Below, piece by piece: positions 35,461 to 51,756 of a stretch of 64,000 nt of DNA (position 1 is its first letter; each line of letters opens with the position of its first letter). The translations under genes were made by a program, and so were the position numbers. Under the pieces are notes generated by a model. That model made no database searches. It was not told the DNA's origin and was given only the letters and a program-made list of their open reading frames with translations. The stretch is from contig NZ_CP076448.1 of NCBI RefSeq assembly GCF_019203965.1, forward strand, positions 558,001 to 622,000, read 5' to 3'. The stretch comes from Elioraea tepida (GTDB lineage Bacteria; Pseudomonadota; Alphaproteobacteria; Acetobacterales; Acetobacteraceae).

Positions 35461-35812
35461 CACCCACTCCTCCCGAATTCTATCCCGCCGCGGGACGCCG
35501 GGTGTCAAGTTCGATTTACGTCAATCTCCCTTGACACCTGATCGACGCGGCCACTAGCCTTCCCCTCGCGCGCCGAAAGGCCCGTAATGAGGCGGAAAGT
35601 CGGCCGGAAAGCCCGGAACTGCATCGGAGCAACTCCTGCCGGTCGACGCCTCGGACGATGGTCCCACGAGGCCAGGTCGGCGCGGCGTGAACCGTGACGA
35701 CAGCGGACCTTTTCGGGAGGGGGCTTGTCAAGCGATGCTTACATACCGGGCCGTCCAGAAACTGCTTGACTCGGTCGACTGCAGCCCATGGGGAACCGCC
35801 TGCGGCCGCACG
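35461..35812. promoter_or_regulatory. divergent aerR / bchF control region with two PpsR-like sites
   Basis: The 352 bp between aerR and bchF. TGT at 35503 and ACG at 35518-35520 are 12 bp apart, and CGT at 35519-35521 and ACA at 35534-35536 are 12 bp apart: two tandem, slightly overlapping matches to TGT-N12-ACA, each with one mismatch. Their outer edges, TGTCAA at 35503-35508 and TTGACA at 35531-35536, are both perfect -35 hexamers facing away from each other. Leftward, GATAGA follows after 18 bp as a possible -10 for aerR; rightward the -10 is weaker (CTAGCC region after 17 bp). PpsR bound here would block both promoters. The stretch 35560-35812 shows nothing else certain; a start for bchF at ATG 35735 is possible but less likely. 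Confidence 0.6.
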
Positions 35813-37644
<1,832 letters not shown>

Positions 37645-37648
37645 GGCC

Positions 37649-39197
37649 ATGCACCTCGCCGTCTGGACATATGAAGGGCCGCCCCATGTGGGGGCGATGC
37701 GCATCGCGGCGGCGATGCGTGGCGTGCACTATGTGCTGCACGCGCCGCAGGGAGACACCTACGCCGATCTGCTCTTCACCATGATCGAGCGGTCGAAGAC
37801 GCGCCCGCCGGTGACCTACACGACGTTCCAGGCGCGCGATCTCGGCAGCGACACGGCCGACCTCTTCCGCGCGGCTCTCCGCGATGCCTACGACCGCTTC
37901 CGGCCCGAGGCGATCCTGGTGGGCGCCTCCTGCACGGCGGAGCTGATCCAGGATGATCCCGGCGGCCTCGCCTCCGGCATGGGGCTCCCCGTTCCAGTGG
38001 TGCCCCTCGAGCTTCCCGCCTATCAGCGAAAGGAGAACTGGGGCGCCTCGGAGACATTCTACCGCCTCGTCCGCACCTTCGCCGGGCGGAACGCGTCGCC
38101 GCCCGGCTCGGCCCGCCCCGCTCGCCACCCGACCGACAGGCCCCGCTGCAACATCCTCGGGCCCACCGCGCTCGGCTTCCGCCACCGCGACGACGTCAAG
38201 GAGGTGACAGGTCTTCTCGAACGGCTCGGCGTCGAGGTCAACGTCGTCGCCCCGCTCGGCGCGAGCCCCGCCGACCTCGAGCGGCTCGGCGAGGCGGAGA
38301 TGAACATCGTCCTCTATCCGGAGATCGCTGCGCAGGCGGCCTCCTGGCTCGCGCGGACCTTCGGCCAGAAGACGATCCGAACCGTGCCGATCGGCGTGGG
38401 CGCGACGCGCGCGTTCATCGCCGAGGTCGTCGAGGCCGCGGGGCTCGATGCCACCCACCTCCTCAACGCCGAGGAGAGCCGGCTCCCCTGGTACTCGCGC
38501 TCGGTGGACAGCACCTATCTCACCGGCAAGCGTGTTTTCATTTTCGGCGACGCAACGCACGCGATCGCCGCCGCACGGGTCGCTTCGACGGAGCTCGGTT
38601 TCGCAGTCGTCGGCTTGGGCACCTATTCGCGCGAGTTCGCGCGCGATGTGCGCGAGGCAGCGGCGCAGTACGGCGCCGAGCCCCTGATCACCGATGACTA
38701 TCTAGAAGTCGAGGCGAAGGTCGCCGAGCTGCAGCCGGAACTCGTGCTCGGAACCCAGATGGAACGGCACATCGCCAAGCGCCTCGGCATCCCCTGCGCC
38801 GTGATCTCCGCACCCGTTCACGTCCAGGACTTCCCGGCGCGCTACTCGCCGCAGATGGGCTTCGAGGGAGCGAACGTCCTGTTTGACACCTGGGTGCACC
38901 CGCTGATGATGGGGCTCGAGGAACACCTCCTAGGAATGTTCCGGGAAGACTTCGAGTTCCATGACGCCGCCGCGCCGTCGCATCTCGGACATGCGCCGAA
39001 GCCGCGCGAGACCGCGGCTGGGGCGCGTCAGGCGCCCGCGCCATCGCCCGCACCCGTGGCGGCGGAAACCGGCTGGACGGCCGAAGCCGAACGCGAGCTC
39101 GCCAAGATCCCCTTCTTCGTGCGCGGCAAGGCGCGCCGCAACACCGAACGCTTCGCCGCCGAGCGGGGCATCACCCGCATCACCATCGAGACGCTCT

Positions 39198-39226
<29 letters not shown>
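37649..39226 (+). CDS. bchB: dark-operative protochlorophyllide reductase subunit B
   Basis: ATG at 37649, 4 bp after bchN; 525 residues. Asp36 ([10 protein letters not shown]) is the unusual aspartate ligand of the NB cluster, and Cys95 ([13 protein letters not shown]) supplies BchN's fourth ligand; both numbers match the Rhodobacter enzyme exactly. The nitrogenase-like core runs to about 430. A proline/alanine-rich linker follows, then the conserved C-terminal domain ([23 protein letters not shown]) that covers the substrate. The last 29 bp overlap the likely bchH start. Confidence 0.96.
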
Positions 39227-43761
<4,535 letters not shown>

Positions 43762-43762
<1 letters not shown>

Positions 43763-44466
43763 TGGCTGCAGCGACCTATCACGAGCGGCGCGGAGAGCTT
43801 CTCACCTATTTCGACCGGACAGCGGTCGAGGCCTGGAAGAGGCTGACCTCCGATGCGCCCGTGAGCGGCATCAGGGCGACCGTTCGTGCCGGTCGCGAGA
43901 TGATGCGCGCCACCCTCCTCTCCTGGCTGCCTGAGGACCTCTCGGGCCTGCGCATCCTCGATGCCGGGTGCGGAACGGGTTCCCTTGCCGTCGCTGCGGC
44001 GGCGCGCGGCGCCGATGTCGTGGCGGTTGATCTCTCGCCGACCTTGATCGGGCTCGCGCGAGAGCGGGCCGAGGCGCAGCACCTGCGCGGCAGGGTGACG
44101 TTCCATGCAGGCGACATGCTCGATCCCTGCTTTGGCACCTTCGACCATGTCGTGGCGATGGACAGCCTGATCCACTATCGGGCGGCTGACGCGGTGGAGG
44201 CGATTGCGGGGCTCGCCGCGCGCACGCGGCTGAGCATCCTCTTCACCTTCGCGCCGCGAACGCCCGCGCTTGCCCTGATGCACGCGGTCGGGCGGCTCTT
44301 TCCGCGCGGCGATCGTGCGCCGGCGATCGAACCCGTCGGCCCGAGGCGGCTCGGGCGACTGATCGCAAGCGAAGAGGCCCTCTCGGGCTGGCGCCTCGGC
44401 CGCACCCGGCGCGTGTCGCGGGGCTTCTACACGTCGCAGGCGCAGGAGCTCGTCCGGCAATGGTGA
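43762..44466 (+). CDS. bchM: Mg-protoporphyrin IX O-methyltransferase
   Basis: Transfers a methyl group from S-adenosylmethionine to the C13 propionate of Mg-protoporphyrin IX. 234 residues. The SAM-binding motif I is LRILDAGCGTGSLAVAAAARG near 65-85, with acidic loop VVAVDLSP after it. The N-terminus (YHERRGELLTYFDRTAVEAWKRLTSD) and the C-terminal RRVSRGFYTSQAQELVR are characteristic of BchM. It starts in TGATG overlap with bchL and lies 7 bp before lhaA. Confidence 0.95.
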
Positions 44467-44473
44467 GGACCGG

Positions 44474-45928
44474 ATGAAGGGGCTGAACGAGAGGCTCGCG
44501 CGACGCTGGCGGCGCATCGCGCCGAGGTTCCTGCCGTTCGCCGATGTGGCCACGCCTGACCTGCCGCTCGGCCGGCTGCTTCGGCTCGCTTTGTTCCAGG
44601 TCTCGGTCGGCATGTGTGCGGTGCTGCTGATCGGCACGCTCAACAGGGTGATGATCGTCGAGCTCGGCGTCCACGCCTCGGTGGTCGGGGTGATGATCGC
44701 TCTGCCGATCGCCTTCGCTCCGTTCCGGGCGCTGATCGGCTTCCGGTCCGACACGCACCGGTCGCATCTCGGCTGGCGTCGCGTTCCCTACATCTGGTTC
44801 GGCACGCTGCTGCAGTTCGGCGGGCTCGCGATCATGCCCTTCGCGCTCCTGCTGCTCTCCGGCGACACGACCTGGCCCGCGATCTACGGCCAGCTCGCCG
44901 CAGCGCTCGCCTTCCTTCTGGCCGGGGCGGGGCTGCACACGGTTCAGACGGTCGGGCTCGCGCTTGCGACCGATCTCGCCCGCGAGGAGAGCCAGCCGCG
45001 GGTGGTGGCGCTGATGTCGGTGATGCTGCTCGTCGGCATGATCGTCTCCGCCCTCGCCTTCGGCGTCCTGCTCGCCGAGTTCAGCCAGCTGCGGCTGATC
45101 CAGGTGATCCAGGGTGCCGCGGTGCTGACCATGGTGCTGAACGGCATTGCTCTGTGGAAGCAGGAGCCGCGCGACCCCGCCCGGACGGCGCACAGCGCGC
45201 CGCGCCCGAGCTTCGGCGAGGCCTGGGCCGAGCTGCGGGCGGGCGGGCGCTGGAGCAGGCGTCTGATCGCCGTCGGCCTCGGCTCGGCGGCATTCGGCAT
45301 GCAGGACGTGCTGCTCGAACCCTATGGCGGGCAGGTACTCGCGATCCCGGTGTCCGGAACAACGCTTCTGACCGCGCTTCTCGCAGGCGGCGGCATCGCG
45401 GGCTTCGTCGCCGCCGCGCGCGCGATCCGCGGAGGCACCGACGAGCACAGGGCGGCGGCGCACGGCGCGCTCGTCGGCGCCTTCGCCTTCGCCGCCCTCT
45501 CGCTCTCCGCCCCGCTCGGCTCGGCCGTGCTGCTTGCTGTGGCGACTGCGCTGATCGGCCTCGGCAGCGGCATGTTCTTCCACGGCTCGCTCACTGCCTG
45601 CATGCGCTTCGCCAAGCCCGGCCGGATTGGGCTTGCGCTCGGCGCCTGGGGAGCGGTTCAGGCGACCGCCTCGGGCGCGGCGATCGCGGCCGGGAGCGTG
45701 ATCCGCGATCTCGTCTCGGGCTCAGCCGCCTCGGGCGCGCTCGGCGAGGCGCTGAACGATGCCGCCACCGGCTATCTCGCCGTCTATGCGCTCGAGATCG
45801 CGCTGCTCTTCCTGACGCTGGCCGTCATCGGCCCGCTCGTGCGCCACGCGGGGGCGCCGCTTCCCGCAACAACGCTCGCCCAGCCGCCGCGCTCCGCTGG
45901 CGAGCCAACACCCAGCCTGGCGAGGTGA
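44474..45928 (+). CDS. lhaA: light-harvesting complex 1 assembly MFS protein LhaA
   Basis: Inner-membrane PucC-family protein needed for LH1 assembly. 484 residues with about 12 hydrophobic segments; N-terminal cytoplasmic region with LARRWRRIAPRFLPFADVATPDLPLGRLLRLALFQ-type residues, then GTLNRVMIVELGVHASVVG and the loop FRALIGFRSDTHRSHLGWRRVPYIW, which distinguish LhaA/PucC from ordinary MFS transporters. Lies between bchM and puhA as in Rhodobacter and Rubrivivax. Confidence 0.93.
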   Translation: MKGLNERLARRWRRIAPRFLPFADVATPDLPLGRLLRLALFQVSVGMCAVLLIGTLNRVMIVELGVHASVVGVMIALPIAFAPFRALIGFRSDTHRSHLGWRRVPYIWFGTLLQFGGLAIMPFALLLLSGDTTWPAIYGQLAAALAFLLAGAGLHTVQTVGLALATDLAREESQPRVVALMSVMLLVGMIVSALAFGVLLAEFSQLRLIQVIQGAAVLTMVLNGIALWKQEPRDPARTAHSAPRPSFGEAWAELRAGGRWSRRLIAVGLGSAAFGMQDVLLEPYGGQVLAIPVSGTTLLTALLAGGGIAGFVAAARAIRGGTDEHRAAAHGALVGAFAFAALSLSAPLGSAVLLAVATALIGLGSGMFFHGSLTACMRFAKPGRIGLALGAWGAVQATASGAAIAAGSVIRDLVSGSAASGALGEALNDAATGYLAVYALEIALLFLTLAVIGPLVRHAGAPLPATTLAQPPRSAGEPTPSLAR

Positions 45929-45931
45929 CCC

Positions 45932-46702
45932 ATGCCGTCCACGACCATCACCGAGCACTTCGACATCGCCTTCATCAGCCTCTACGTGTTCTGGCTGTTC
46001 TTCGCCGCCCTCGTGTTCTGGCTCCATCGCGAGAGCAAGCGGGAGGGCTATCCGCTGGTGACCGACCGGAAAGGGCGCGTGCGCGTGGTCGGCTTCCCCG
46101 ACATGCCGCCGCCCAAGACCTTCATCACGCATGACGGCCACAGCATCACCGTCCCGCGCACGAACGAGGTGGAGCCGCCGGTGGTAGGCGCCGTACCGGC
46201 CGCGAGCTTCTTCGGTGCGCCACTTGTTCCCACCGGGAACCCGATGGTGGATGGGGTCGGGCCGGCGGCTTATGCGCAGCGCGCCGACGTGCCGGACCTC
46301 ACCTTCGATGATGGCGTGCCGAAGATCGTTCCGCTCCGCACCGCTCCCGGCTGGACCCTCGCCGCTGAGGACCCGGACCCGCGCGGCATGCCCGTTGTCG
46401 GTGCGGACGGCAAGGTCGCCGGAACCTGCACCGACGCCTGGATCGACATCTCCGAGGTGCTCGTGCGGTATCTCGAGGTCGATATCGGCACACGCCGGGT
46501 GCTCGTGCCGATGACGCTCGCGCGCGTCGATGGGAAGAAGAAGCAGATCCGGGTGGTCTCGGTGCTCGCGAGCCAGTTCGCCGACGCGCCGGGACTTGCG
46601 AATCCGAACCAGGTGACGCTGCGCGAGGAGGACCGGATCTGCGCCTACTTCGCCTCCGGACACCTCTACGCGACACGGGCGCGACAGGAGCCGCTCATCT
46701 GA
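45932..46702 (+). CDS. puhA: photosynthetic reaction centre H subunit
   Basis: Stabilises the reaction-centre core and controls proton and electron transfer to the secondary quinone. 256 residues. A single transmembrane helix at about 11-33 (DIAFISLYVFWLFFAALVFW) is followed by the cytoplasmic PRC-barrel domain, with YPLVTDRKGRVRVVGFPDMPPPKTF and GKVAGTCTDAWIDISEVLVRYLEV visible. Three bp after lhaA. L, M and cytochrome subunits (puf) are not in the window. Confidence 0.97.
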   Translation: MPSTTITEHFDIAFISLYVFWLFFAALVFWLHRESKREGYPLVTDRKGRVRVVGFPDMPPPKTFITHDGHSITVPRTNEVEPPVVGAVPAASFFGAPLVPTGNPMVDGVGPAAYAQRADVPDLTFDDGVPKIVPLRTAPGWTLAAEDPDPRGMPVVGADGKVAGTCTDAWIDISEVLVRYLEVDIGTRRVLVPMTLARVDGKKKQIRVVSVLASQFADAPGLANPNQVTLREEDRICAYFASGHLYATRARQEPLI

Positions 46703-46732
46703 GTGCGTATGCCAAGCCAGAGGAGAGCCGCC

Positions 46733-47386
46733 GTGCGGGAACATGACCACGAACCTATCCCTGGGCTGCCCGAGGTTCTGCCCGCCGGCGAGACCATCCT
46801 CTGGCAGGGCGCTCCGGATCGGGGGGCGCTCGCGCGGCGCGCGCTGCACGTGCGCACGATCGGATGGTATTTCGCCGCGCTCGCCGCGTGGCGCGGGCTC
46901 TCGCTCGCATCTGACGGTGCCGCCGCCGGTGACATTGCCGCCGGAGCAGGCCTGCTCCTGATCCTCGGCGCGGCGGCGATCATTCCGCTCGCTCTCTATG
47001 CCTGGGCCGCGGCGCGCAGCACGCTCTACACGATCACCGATCGCCGCGTGGTGATCCGCGCCGGTGTGGCGCTGCCGATGTCGTTCAACATCCCGTTCGC
47101 GGCGATCGAGGCGGCCGGGCTGAAGCTGCATGGCGGGGGCGTCGGCGACATCGCGCTGCGCTTGGTTCCGAACCAGAAGATCGCCTATGTTCTCCTGTGG
47201 CCGCATGCGCGGCCGTGGCGTTTCGCGAGGCCAGAGCCGATGCTGCGATGCATTCCGGAGGCCGAACGGGTCGCGCAGCTCCTCAGCCGCGCCCTTGCCG
47301 CCGCGACGGAAGCGCCCGTACAGCCGCTCGAGCTGCCGGCGGATCAGCCGATCGGGGCTGAGCGGCCCGCAGCGGCGATGGTGTGA
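46733..47386 (+). CDS. puhB: PuhB, reaction centre assembly protein (PH-like domain)
   Basis: Membrane protein aiding reaction-centre assembly. The GTG at 46733 is chosen over the GTG at 46703 and ATG at 46709 because AGAGGAGAG lies 5 bp upstream (46719-46727) and VREHDHEPIPGLPEVLP matches the known PuhB N-terminus; 217 residues. Two or three membrane segments (about 38-55, 65-90) precede a bacterial PH domain (about 92-160; YTITDRRVVIRAGVALPMSFNIPF). Then a proline-rich tail. Confidence 0.92.
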   Translation: MREHDHEPIPGLPEVLPAGETILWQGAPDRGALARRALHVRTIGWYFAALAAWRGLSLASDGAAAGDIAAGAGLLLILGAAAIIPLALYAWAAARSTLYTITDRRVVIRAGVALPMSFNIPFAAIEAAGLKLHGGGVGDIALRLVPNQKIAYVLLWPHARPWRFARPEPMLRCIPEAERVAQLLSRALAAATEAPVQPLELPADQPIGAERPAAAMV

Positions 47387-47402
47387 GCGCCGGGAGGACA
47401 GG

Positions 47403-47936
47403 ATGGACACCGAGCCGACCACGCCAAGCCCGCGCCCAAGCTTCCCGCGCGCGCCGCTGATCCTTGCGGCGGCGGCCATCGCGATCACGATCGTCGGTGT
47501 GGCGGTCGTCCGCAGCATGGGCGTGGAACCGTCGCGGCCCGCCGGCACGCCGCAGATCAGCCGCGAGCTTCGCTTCGAGGACACGTCCTACGGAGCGATC
47601 CGAATCTCTGATGCGCAGACGGGCGAGCTCGTGAGGGAGTTCGCGCCGGGCACGGGCGGCTTTGTGCGCGCCACGCTGCGCGGGCTTGCACGCGAACGGA
47701 AGCGCAGCGCAGCGCCCGGGCCGGAGAGCCCCTTCAGGCTCACCGCCTGGAGCAGCGGGCAGCTGACGCTCGAGGACCCGGAGACGGGCCGCTTCGTCGA
47801 TCTCGGCGCCTTCGGGCCAACCCAGGTCGAGACCTTCACCGCGATCCTGCTCGGCCCCGGCGGCAGCGCGCAGCGATCTGCGGCGCAGGCCGTGGCCGTG
47901 CACGCGCCCTTTGCACCGGGAGGAACACCGCGATGA
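47403..47936 (+). CDS. puhC: PuhC, photosynthetic complex assembly protein
   Basis: 177 residues starting at ATG 47403 with GGGAGGACAG just before it. One membrane anchor (about 17-38, [18 protein letters not shown]) and a periplasmic domain with [19 protein letters not shown] and [20 protein letters not shown], the conserved PuhC core. PuhC is known to help organise the reaction centre-LH1 core. Ends in ATGA overlap with a small unknown gene. Confidence 0.9.
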   Translation: MDTEPTTPSPRPSFPRAPLILAAAAIAITIVGVAVVRSMGVEPSRPAGTPQISRELRFEDTSYGAIRISDAQTGELVREFAPGTGGFVRATLRGLARERKRSAAPGPESPFRLTAWSSGQLTLEDPETGRFVDLGAFGPTQVETFTAILLGPGGSAQRSAAQAVAVHAPFAPGGTPR

Positions 47937-48244
47937 TCGACTGGCTCCTTGGCCGCCGCACGGAAGAGATCCTGGTCGATCTCGATCTCGAGCAGACCAG
48001 CGACAGCCTGCACGCCTACTCGATCCCCGTCGGGGTCGAGGTGAGGCCCGGAGACGAGATCGTGATGCACGGCGCGCCCGCCGGCATTCCCTTCGGCGAG
48101 CGGAAGACGATGCAGGTCAGGGCGACCCTCCGTCGCGGCGGGTGGTTCGATCGCGCGCTGGTTCACATCGCCGGCTTCTTCACTTTCGCCGAGCTGTTCA
48201 ACGTCGGCTTCGAGGACATCGAGCTTCCGCAGGAGGCAGCATGA
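47933..48244 (+). CDS. small protein of unknown function in the puhC-acsF junction
   Basis: 103 residues, coupled on both sides by ATGA overlaps (puhC upstream, acsF downstream). No signal peptide or full membrane helix; one hydrophobic patch ([18 protein letters not shown]) near 78-95. The middle is beta-rich ([22 protein letters not shown]). I do not recognise a named domain, but small unannotated proteins occur at this point in several purple-bacterial clusters. The two-sided overlap argues for a job in photosystem assembly or in the AcsF step. Confidence 0.75.
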   Translation: MIDWLLGRRTEEILVDLDLEQTSDSLHAYSIPVGVEVRPGDEIVMHGAPAGIPFGERKTMQVRATLRRGGWFDRALVHIAGFFTFAELFNVGFEDIELPQEAA

Positions 48245-49308
48245 ACGCCGTCACCCCGCTCAAGGCGACGAACGAGACCACGCGGCTCGCGCTGCAGGAC
48301 ACGATCCTGACGCCGCGCTTCTACACCACCGACTTCGACGCGATGGACCGCCTCGACGTCAGCCCCATCCGCGAGGACTGGGATAGGCTGATGCAGGAGT
48401 TCCGGGCCGACCCGAACAAGGGCCATTTCGTGCGCACGCCCGAGTTCGACCAGTTTCGGCTCGAGGATCTGTCGCCGCAGCTGCGCAAGGAGTTCATGGA
48501 GTTCCTGGTCAGCTCCGTCACGGCGGAGTTCTCGGGCTGCGTGCTCTACGCCGAGATCAAGAAGCGCATCAAGAATCCTGACGTTCAGGAGCTCTTCGCA
48601 GTGATGGCGCGCGACGAGTCGCGTCACGCCGGCTTCATCAACGAGACGCTGAAGGGCCTCGGCGTCGGCGTTGATCTCGGCTTCCTGACGAAGGCCAAGA
48701 AGTACACCTACTTCAAGCCGAAGTTCATCTTCTACGCCACCTACCTCTCGGAGAAGATCGGCTACGCCCGCTACATCACCATCTATCGCCAACTCGAGCG
48801 CAACCCGGAGCGGCGCTTCCACCCGATCTTCCAGTGGTTCGAGAAGTGGTGCAACGACGAGTTCCGCCACGGCGAGGCGTTCGCGCTCCTGATGCGCGCC
48901 AACCCCGAGCTCCTGCGGGGCCTGAATAAGCTCTGGGTGAAGTTCTTCCAGCTCGCCGTCTATGCGACGATGTATGTGCGCGACCACATGCGGCCCGAGT
49001 TCCACAAGGCGCTCGGGATGGACGCGACGAGCTACGACATGCAGGTGTTCCGCATCACCGCCGAGATCAGCAAGCAGGTCTTCCCTGTGACTCTTGATCT
49101 CGACAACCCCGCCTTCCTGCGCGGGCTCGACAAGCTGTTCCGGATCAACCAGGCGCTCGGCGAGGCGAAGTCGCAGCGAGGCATCGGCGGCAGGCTGCGC
49201 CGGCTTGGCCTCCAGGCCAACGCAGTCGCGACCTTCCTCCGCCTCTTCCTGCTTCCCGGCAAGCACGCCGCACTGCCCGAGCGCGTGCGCCTCGCGCCGG
49301 CCTGGTAG
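48241..49308 (+). CDS. acsF: aerobic Mg-protoporphyrin IX monomethyl ester cyclase
   Basis: Oxygen-dependent diiron enzyme that forms ring E of protochlorophyllide. ATG at 48241 (ATGA overlap, GGAGG just upstream); 355 residues, the family length. Diiron ligands are in [19 protein letters not shown] (ExxH) and [12 protein letters not shown] (ExxRH), near residues 95-108, 122-129 and 205-216. Its presence shows ring closure can proceed with oxygen; the anaerobic BchE is not seen in this window. Confidence 0.97.
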   Translation: MNAVTPLKATNETTRLALQDTILTPRFYTTDFDAMDRLDVSPIREDWDRLMQEFRADPNKGHFVRTPEFDQFRLEDLSPQLRKEFMEFLVSSVTAEFSGCVLYAEIKKRIKNPDVQELFAVMARDESRHAGFINETLKGLGVGVDLGFLTKAKKYTYFKPKFIFYATYLSEKIGYARYITIYRQLERNPERRFHPIFQWFEKWCNDEFRHGEAFALLMRANPELLRGLNKLWVKFFQLAVYATMYVRDHMRPEFHKALGMDATSYDMQVFRITAEISKQVFPVTLDLDNPAFLRGLDKLFRINQALGEAKSQRGIGGRLRRLGLQANAVATFLRLFLLPGKHAALPERVRLAPAW

Positions 49309-49345
49309 CGGTGGCGGCGGCGACCGGAGGCGAGGCGCGCGCAGG

Positions 49346-50416
49346 ATGACCGAGCTCCTCCTCCCGGCGGTCTTCACGGTGTTCGCCTGGTGGTTTTCCA
49401 CCGGCGTGATCCTCTGGCTGGATCGGCTTGATCCGCGAACCTTCCGCGCAAGCCTCGGCATCGCCACCGCGCTTGCCGCCCTCGCTCTCTGGGGCCTCGG
49501 CGAGACAGCGTTCGACACCTCGCTCGCCGGCGCCTATCTGGCCTTCCTCTGCGGCCTGATGATCTGGGCATGGCAGGAGATGGCGTTCCTGATGGGGCTC
49601 CTCACCGGCCCGCGCCGGATGCCGGCCGATATCGACGCCACGCCGCTTCGGCGCTTCGGCCAGGCGGTGGGCGCGATCCTCTATCACGAGCTCGCCATCC
49701 TCGCCGGCGCGGTGCTGATCGTTGCGTTCACCTGGGGCGGGGAGAACCTCGTCGGCCTCTGGACCTATCTGCTTCTGTGGGTGATGCGGCTGAGCGCCAA
49801 GCTCAACCTGTTTCTCGGCGTGCCGAACCTCGCCGAGGAGTTCCTCCCCGATCACCTCGCCTATCTGCAGACTTATTTCCGGCGGCGGCCGATGAACCTC
49901 CTGTTCCCGCTGTCCATCACGGGCGGAACGATCGGCTCGCTGCTGCTGTTCCAGGGCGCGACCGCCGAAGGGGTGAGCGCGTCGGCGGCAGCGGGCCAGA
50001 TCTTTCTCGGCACCATGTTTGCGCTTGCGGTGCTCGAGCACTGGTTCCTGGTGCTGCCCATTCCATCCGTCCTGCTCTGGGCGTGGAGTCTGCGCGCGGA
50101 GGCACGCGGCCGGGCACGCAGCGCCTGGACAGCCTCCCTTCCGGGCCCATGTGACCCGGTGACGCTGAAGCGCGTGCTCGACGACGCGTCGCGCGGCGCC
50201 TATGGCGAGGTCGAGACCTTGAGCGGCAGCGTGCGTGCCGGGTCAGGCTGGGTCGAGTTCTACGCCACACCGCGCGGCGCGACGATCAGCGAATGCGCCG
50301 CGCCGGCATCCGCCGAGGCGCGCGTCACGGCAGTCGGCCGAGGTGTGGATCTCGCGCGGCTCCAGGCGGCGATCGCCGCGTGCGCGGCCGCCGAGCCCGT
50401 GCCGGAGGCGACATGA
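49346..50416 (+). CDS. puhE: PuhE (DUF3623) with a C-terminal extension
   Basis: Membrane protein that modulates photosystem levels. ATG at 49346, 356 residues. About seven hydrophobic segments occupy residues 1-255, with the family stretches [20 protein letters not shown] and [20 protein letters not shown] followed by [20 protein letters not shown]. From about 265 to the end is a soluble tail ([21 protein letters not shown]...[13 protein letters not shown]) that I do not recall in PuhE proteins, which are usually nearer 260-300 residues. Ends in ATGA overlap with a 30-codon ORF. Confidence 0.88.
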   Translation: MTELLLPAVFTVFAWWFSTGVILWLDRLDPRTFRASLGIATALAALALWGLGETAFDTSLAGAYLAFLCGLMIWAWQEMAFLMGLLTGPRRMPADIDATPLRRFGQAVGAILYHELAILAGAVLIVAFTWGGENLVGLWTYLLLWVMRLSAKLNLFLGVPNLAEEFLPDHLAYLQTYFRRRPMNLLFPLSITGGTIGSLLLFQGATAEGVSASAAAGQIFLGTMFALAVLEHWFLVLPIPSVLLWAWSLRAEARGRARSAWTASLPGPCDPVTLKRVLDDASRGAYGEVETLSGSVRAGSGWVEFYATPRGATISECAAPASAEARVTAVGRGVDLARLQAAIAACAAAEPVPEAT

Positions 50417-50505
50417 CGACGTTCGACACGACCGGGATGACGCCGCACGCTCCCGGACGACAGGACGACGGCGTGCGGCAGAGCCGCTTCGCGGAGGCAC
50501 CATGA
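50413..50505 (+). CDS. 30-residue ORF linking puhE and hemA
   Basis: Starts by ATGA overlap with the puhE stop (50413-50416) and stops by ATGA overlap with the hemA start (50502-50505), so ribosomes leaving puhE could translate it and re-initiate on hemA. The product opens [15 protein letters not shown] and is polar, with no helix or motif I recognise. It may be a translational coupling leader that sets ALA synthase output rather than a functional peptide. Confidence 0.45.
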   Translation: MTTFDTTGMTPHAPGRQDDGVRQSRFAEAP

Positions 50506-51713
50506 ACTACGAGGCCTTTTTCCGCCAGCATCTCGACGGTCTCCGCCGGGAGGGACGGTACCGGGTGTTTGCCGACATCGAGCGGATCGCCGGCGCATTC
50601 CCCCGCGCGATCCTGCACACGGCGCAGGGCCGTCGGGAGGTGATCGTCTGGTGCAGCAACGACTATCTCGGCATGGGGCAGCACCCGGATGTGCTTGCCG
50701 CGATGCACGAGGCGCTCGACCGTTGCGGCGCCGGCGCCGGCGGCACGCGCAACATCGGCGGAACGAACCACTATCACGTCCGGCTCGAGGCCACGCTCGC
50801 CGAGCTGCACGGCAAGGAGGCGGCGCTCATCTTCAACTCGGGCTACATGTCGAACTGGGCGAGCCTCGCCACCCTCGCCGCACGTATTCCCGACTGCGTC
50901 GTCTTCTCCGACGAGGGCAACCACGCCTCGATGATCGAGGGGATACGGCACAGCCGCGCCGAGCGCCGGATCTTCGCCCATAACGACCCCGACGATCTCC
51001 GACGCAAGCTCGCCGAGTTCCCCCGCGAGCGCCCGAAGCTCGTCGCCTTCGAGAGCGTCTACTCGATGGACGGCGACATCGCGCCGATCGCCGCGATCTG
51101 CGACGCGGCGGAGGAGTTCGGCGCGATGACCTATCTCGACGAGGTGCACGCCGTCGGGCTCTACGGCCCGCGCGGCGGCGGCGTGGCCGAACGCGAAGGC
51201 CTCTCCGACAGGATCACGGTGATCGAGGGAACGCTCGGCAAGGCGTTCGGCGTGCTCGGCGGCTACATCGCGGCCTCCGCCGCGCTGTGCGACTTCGTCC
51301 GCTCCAACGCCTCTGGCTTCATCTTCACCACCGCGATCCCGCCCCATGTCGCGGCAGGTGCCATCGCCTCGATCACGCATCTCAGGAACAGCGGCACGGA
51401 ACGGGCGCTCATGCACGAGCGGGTCGCGCTGCTCCGCCGTCGCCTCGACGCCGCCGGCGTGCCGCACCTCGCCAACCCAAGCCACATCGTTCCGGTGATG
51501 GTCGGAGACCCGGTCGCCTGCAAGCGGATCAGCGACATCCTGCTCGACGCCTACGGGATCTATGTCCAGCCGATCAACTATCCGACCGTCCCGCGTGGCA
51601 CCGAGCGGCTTCGCCTCACGCCCTCGCCGCTGCATACCGAAGCCGACATCGAGCATCTCGTCGGCGCGCTGTCGGAGATCTGGTCGGAGTTGAGCCTGCG
51701 CCGTGCGGCATGA
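50502..51713 (+). CDS. hemA: 5-aminolevulinate synthase
   Basis: PLP enzyme condensing glycine and succinyl-CoA to 5-aminolevulinate, the entry to tetrapyrroles in alphaproteobacteria. 403 residues. Lys247 ([13 protein letters not shown]) binds PLP; other motifs are [43 protein letters not shown] and [20 protein letters not shown] lies 5-10 bp upstream. Placed at the end of the puh block as in Rhodobacter, so ALA supply follows photosystem expression. Confidence 0.97.
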   Translation: MNYEAFFRQHLDGLRREGRYRVFADIERIAGAFPRAILHTAQGRREVIVWCSNDYLGMGQHPDVLAAMHEALDRCGAGAGGTRNIGGTNHYHVRLEATLAELHGKEAALIFNSGYMSNWASLATLAARIPDCVVFSDEGNHASMIEGIRHSRAERRIFAHNDPDDLRRKLAEFPRERPKLVAFESVYSMDGDIAPIAAICDAAEEFGAMTYLDEVHAVGLYGPRGGGVAEREGLSDRITVIEGTLGKAFGVLGGYIAASAALCDFVRSNASGFIFTTAIPPHVAAGAIASITHLRNSGTERALMHERVALLRRRLDAAGVPHLANPSHIVPVMVGDPVACKRISDILLDAYGIYVQPINYPTVPRGTERLRLTPSPLHTEADIEHLVGALSEIWSELSLRRAA

Positions 51714-51756
51714 GGCGGCGCTTGCCGCAAAGCGGGGTGCGGGTCATGCTCGCGGC

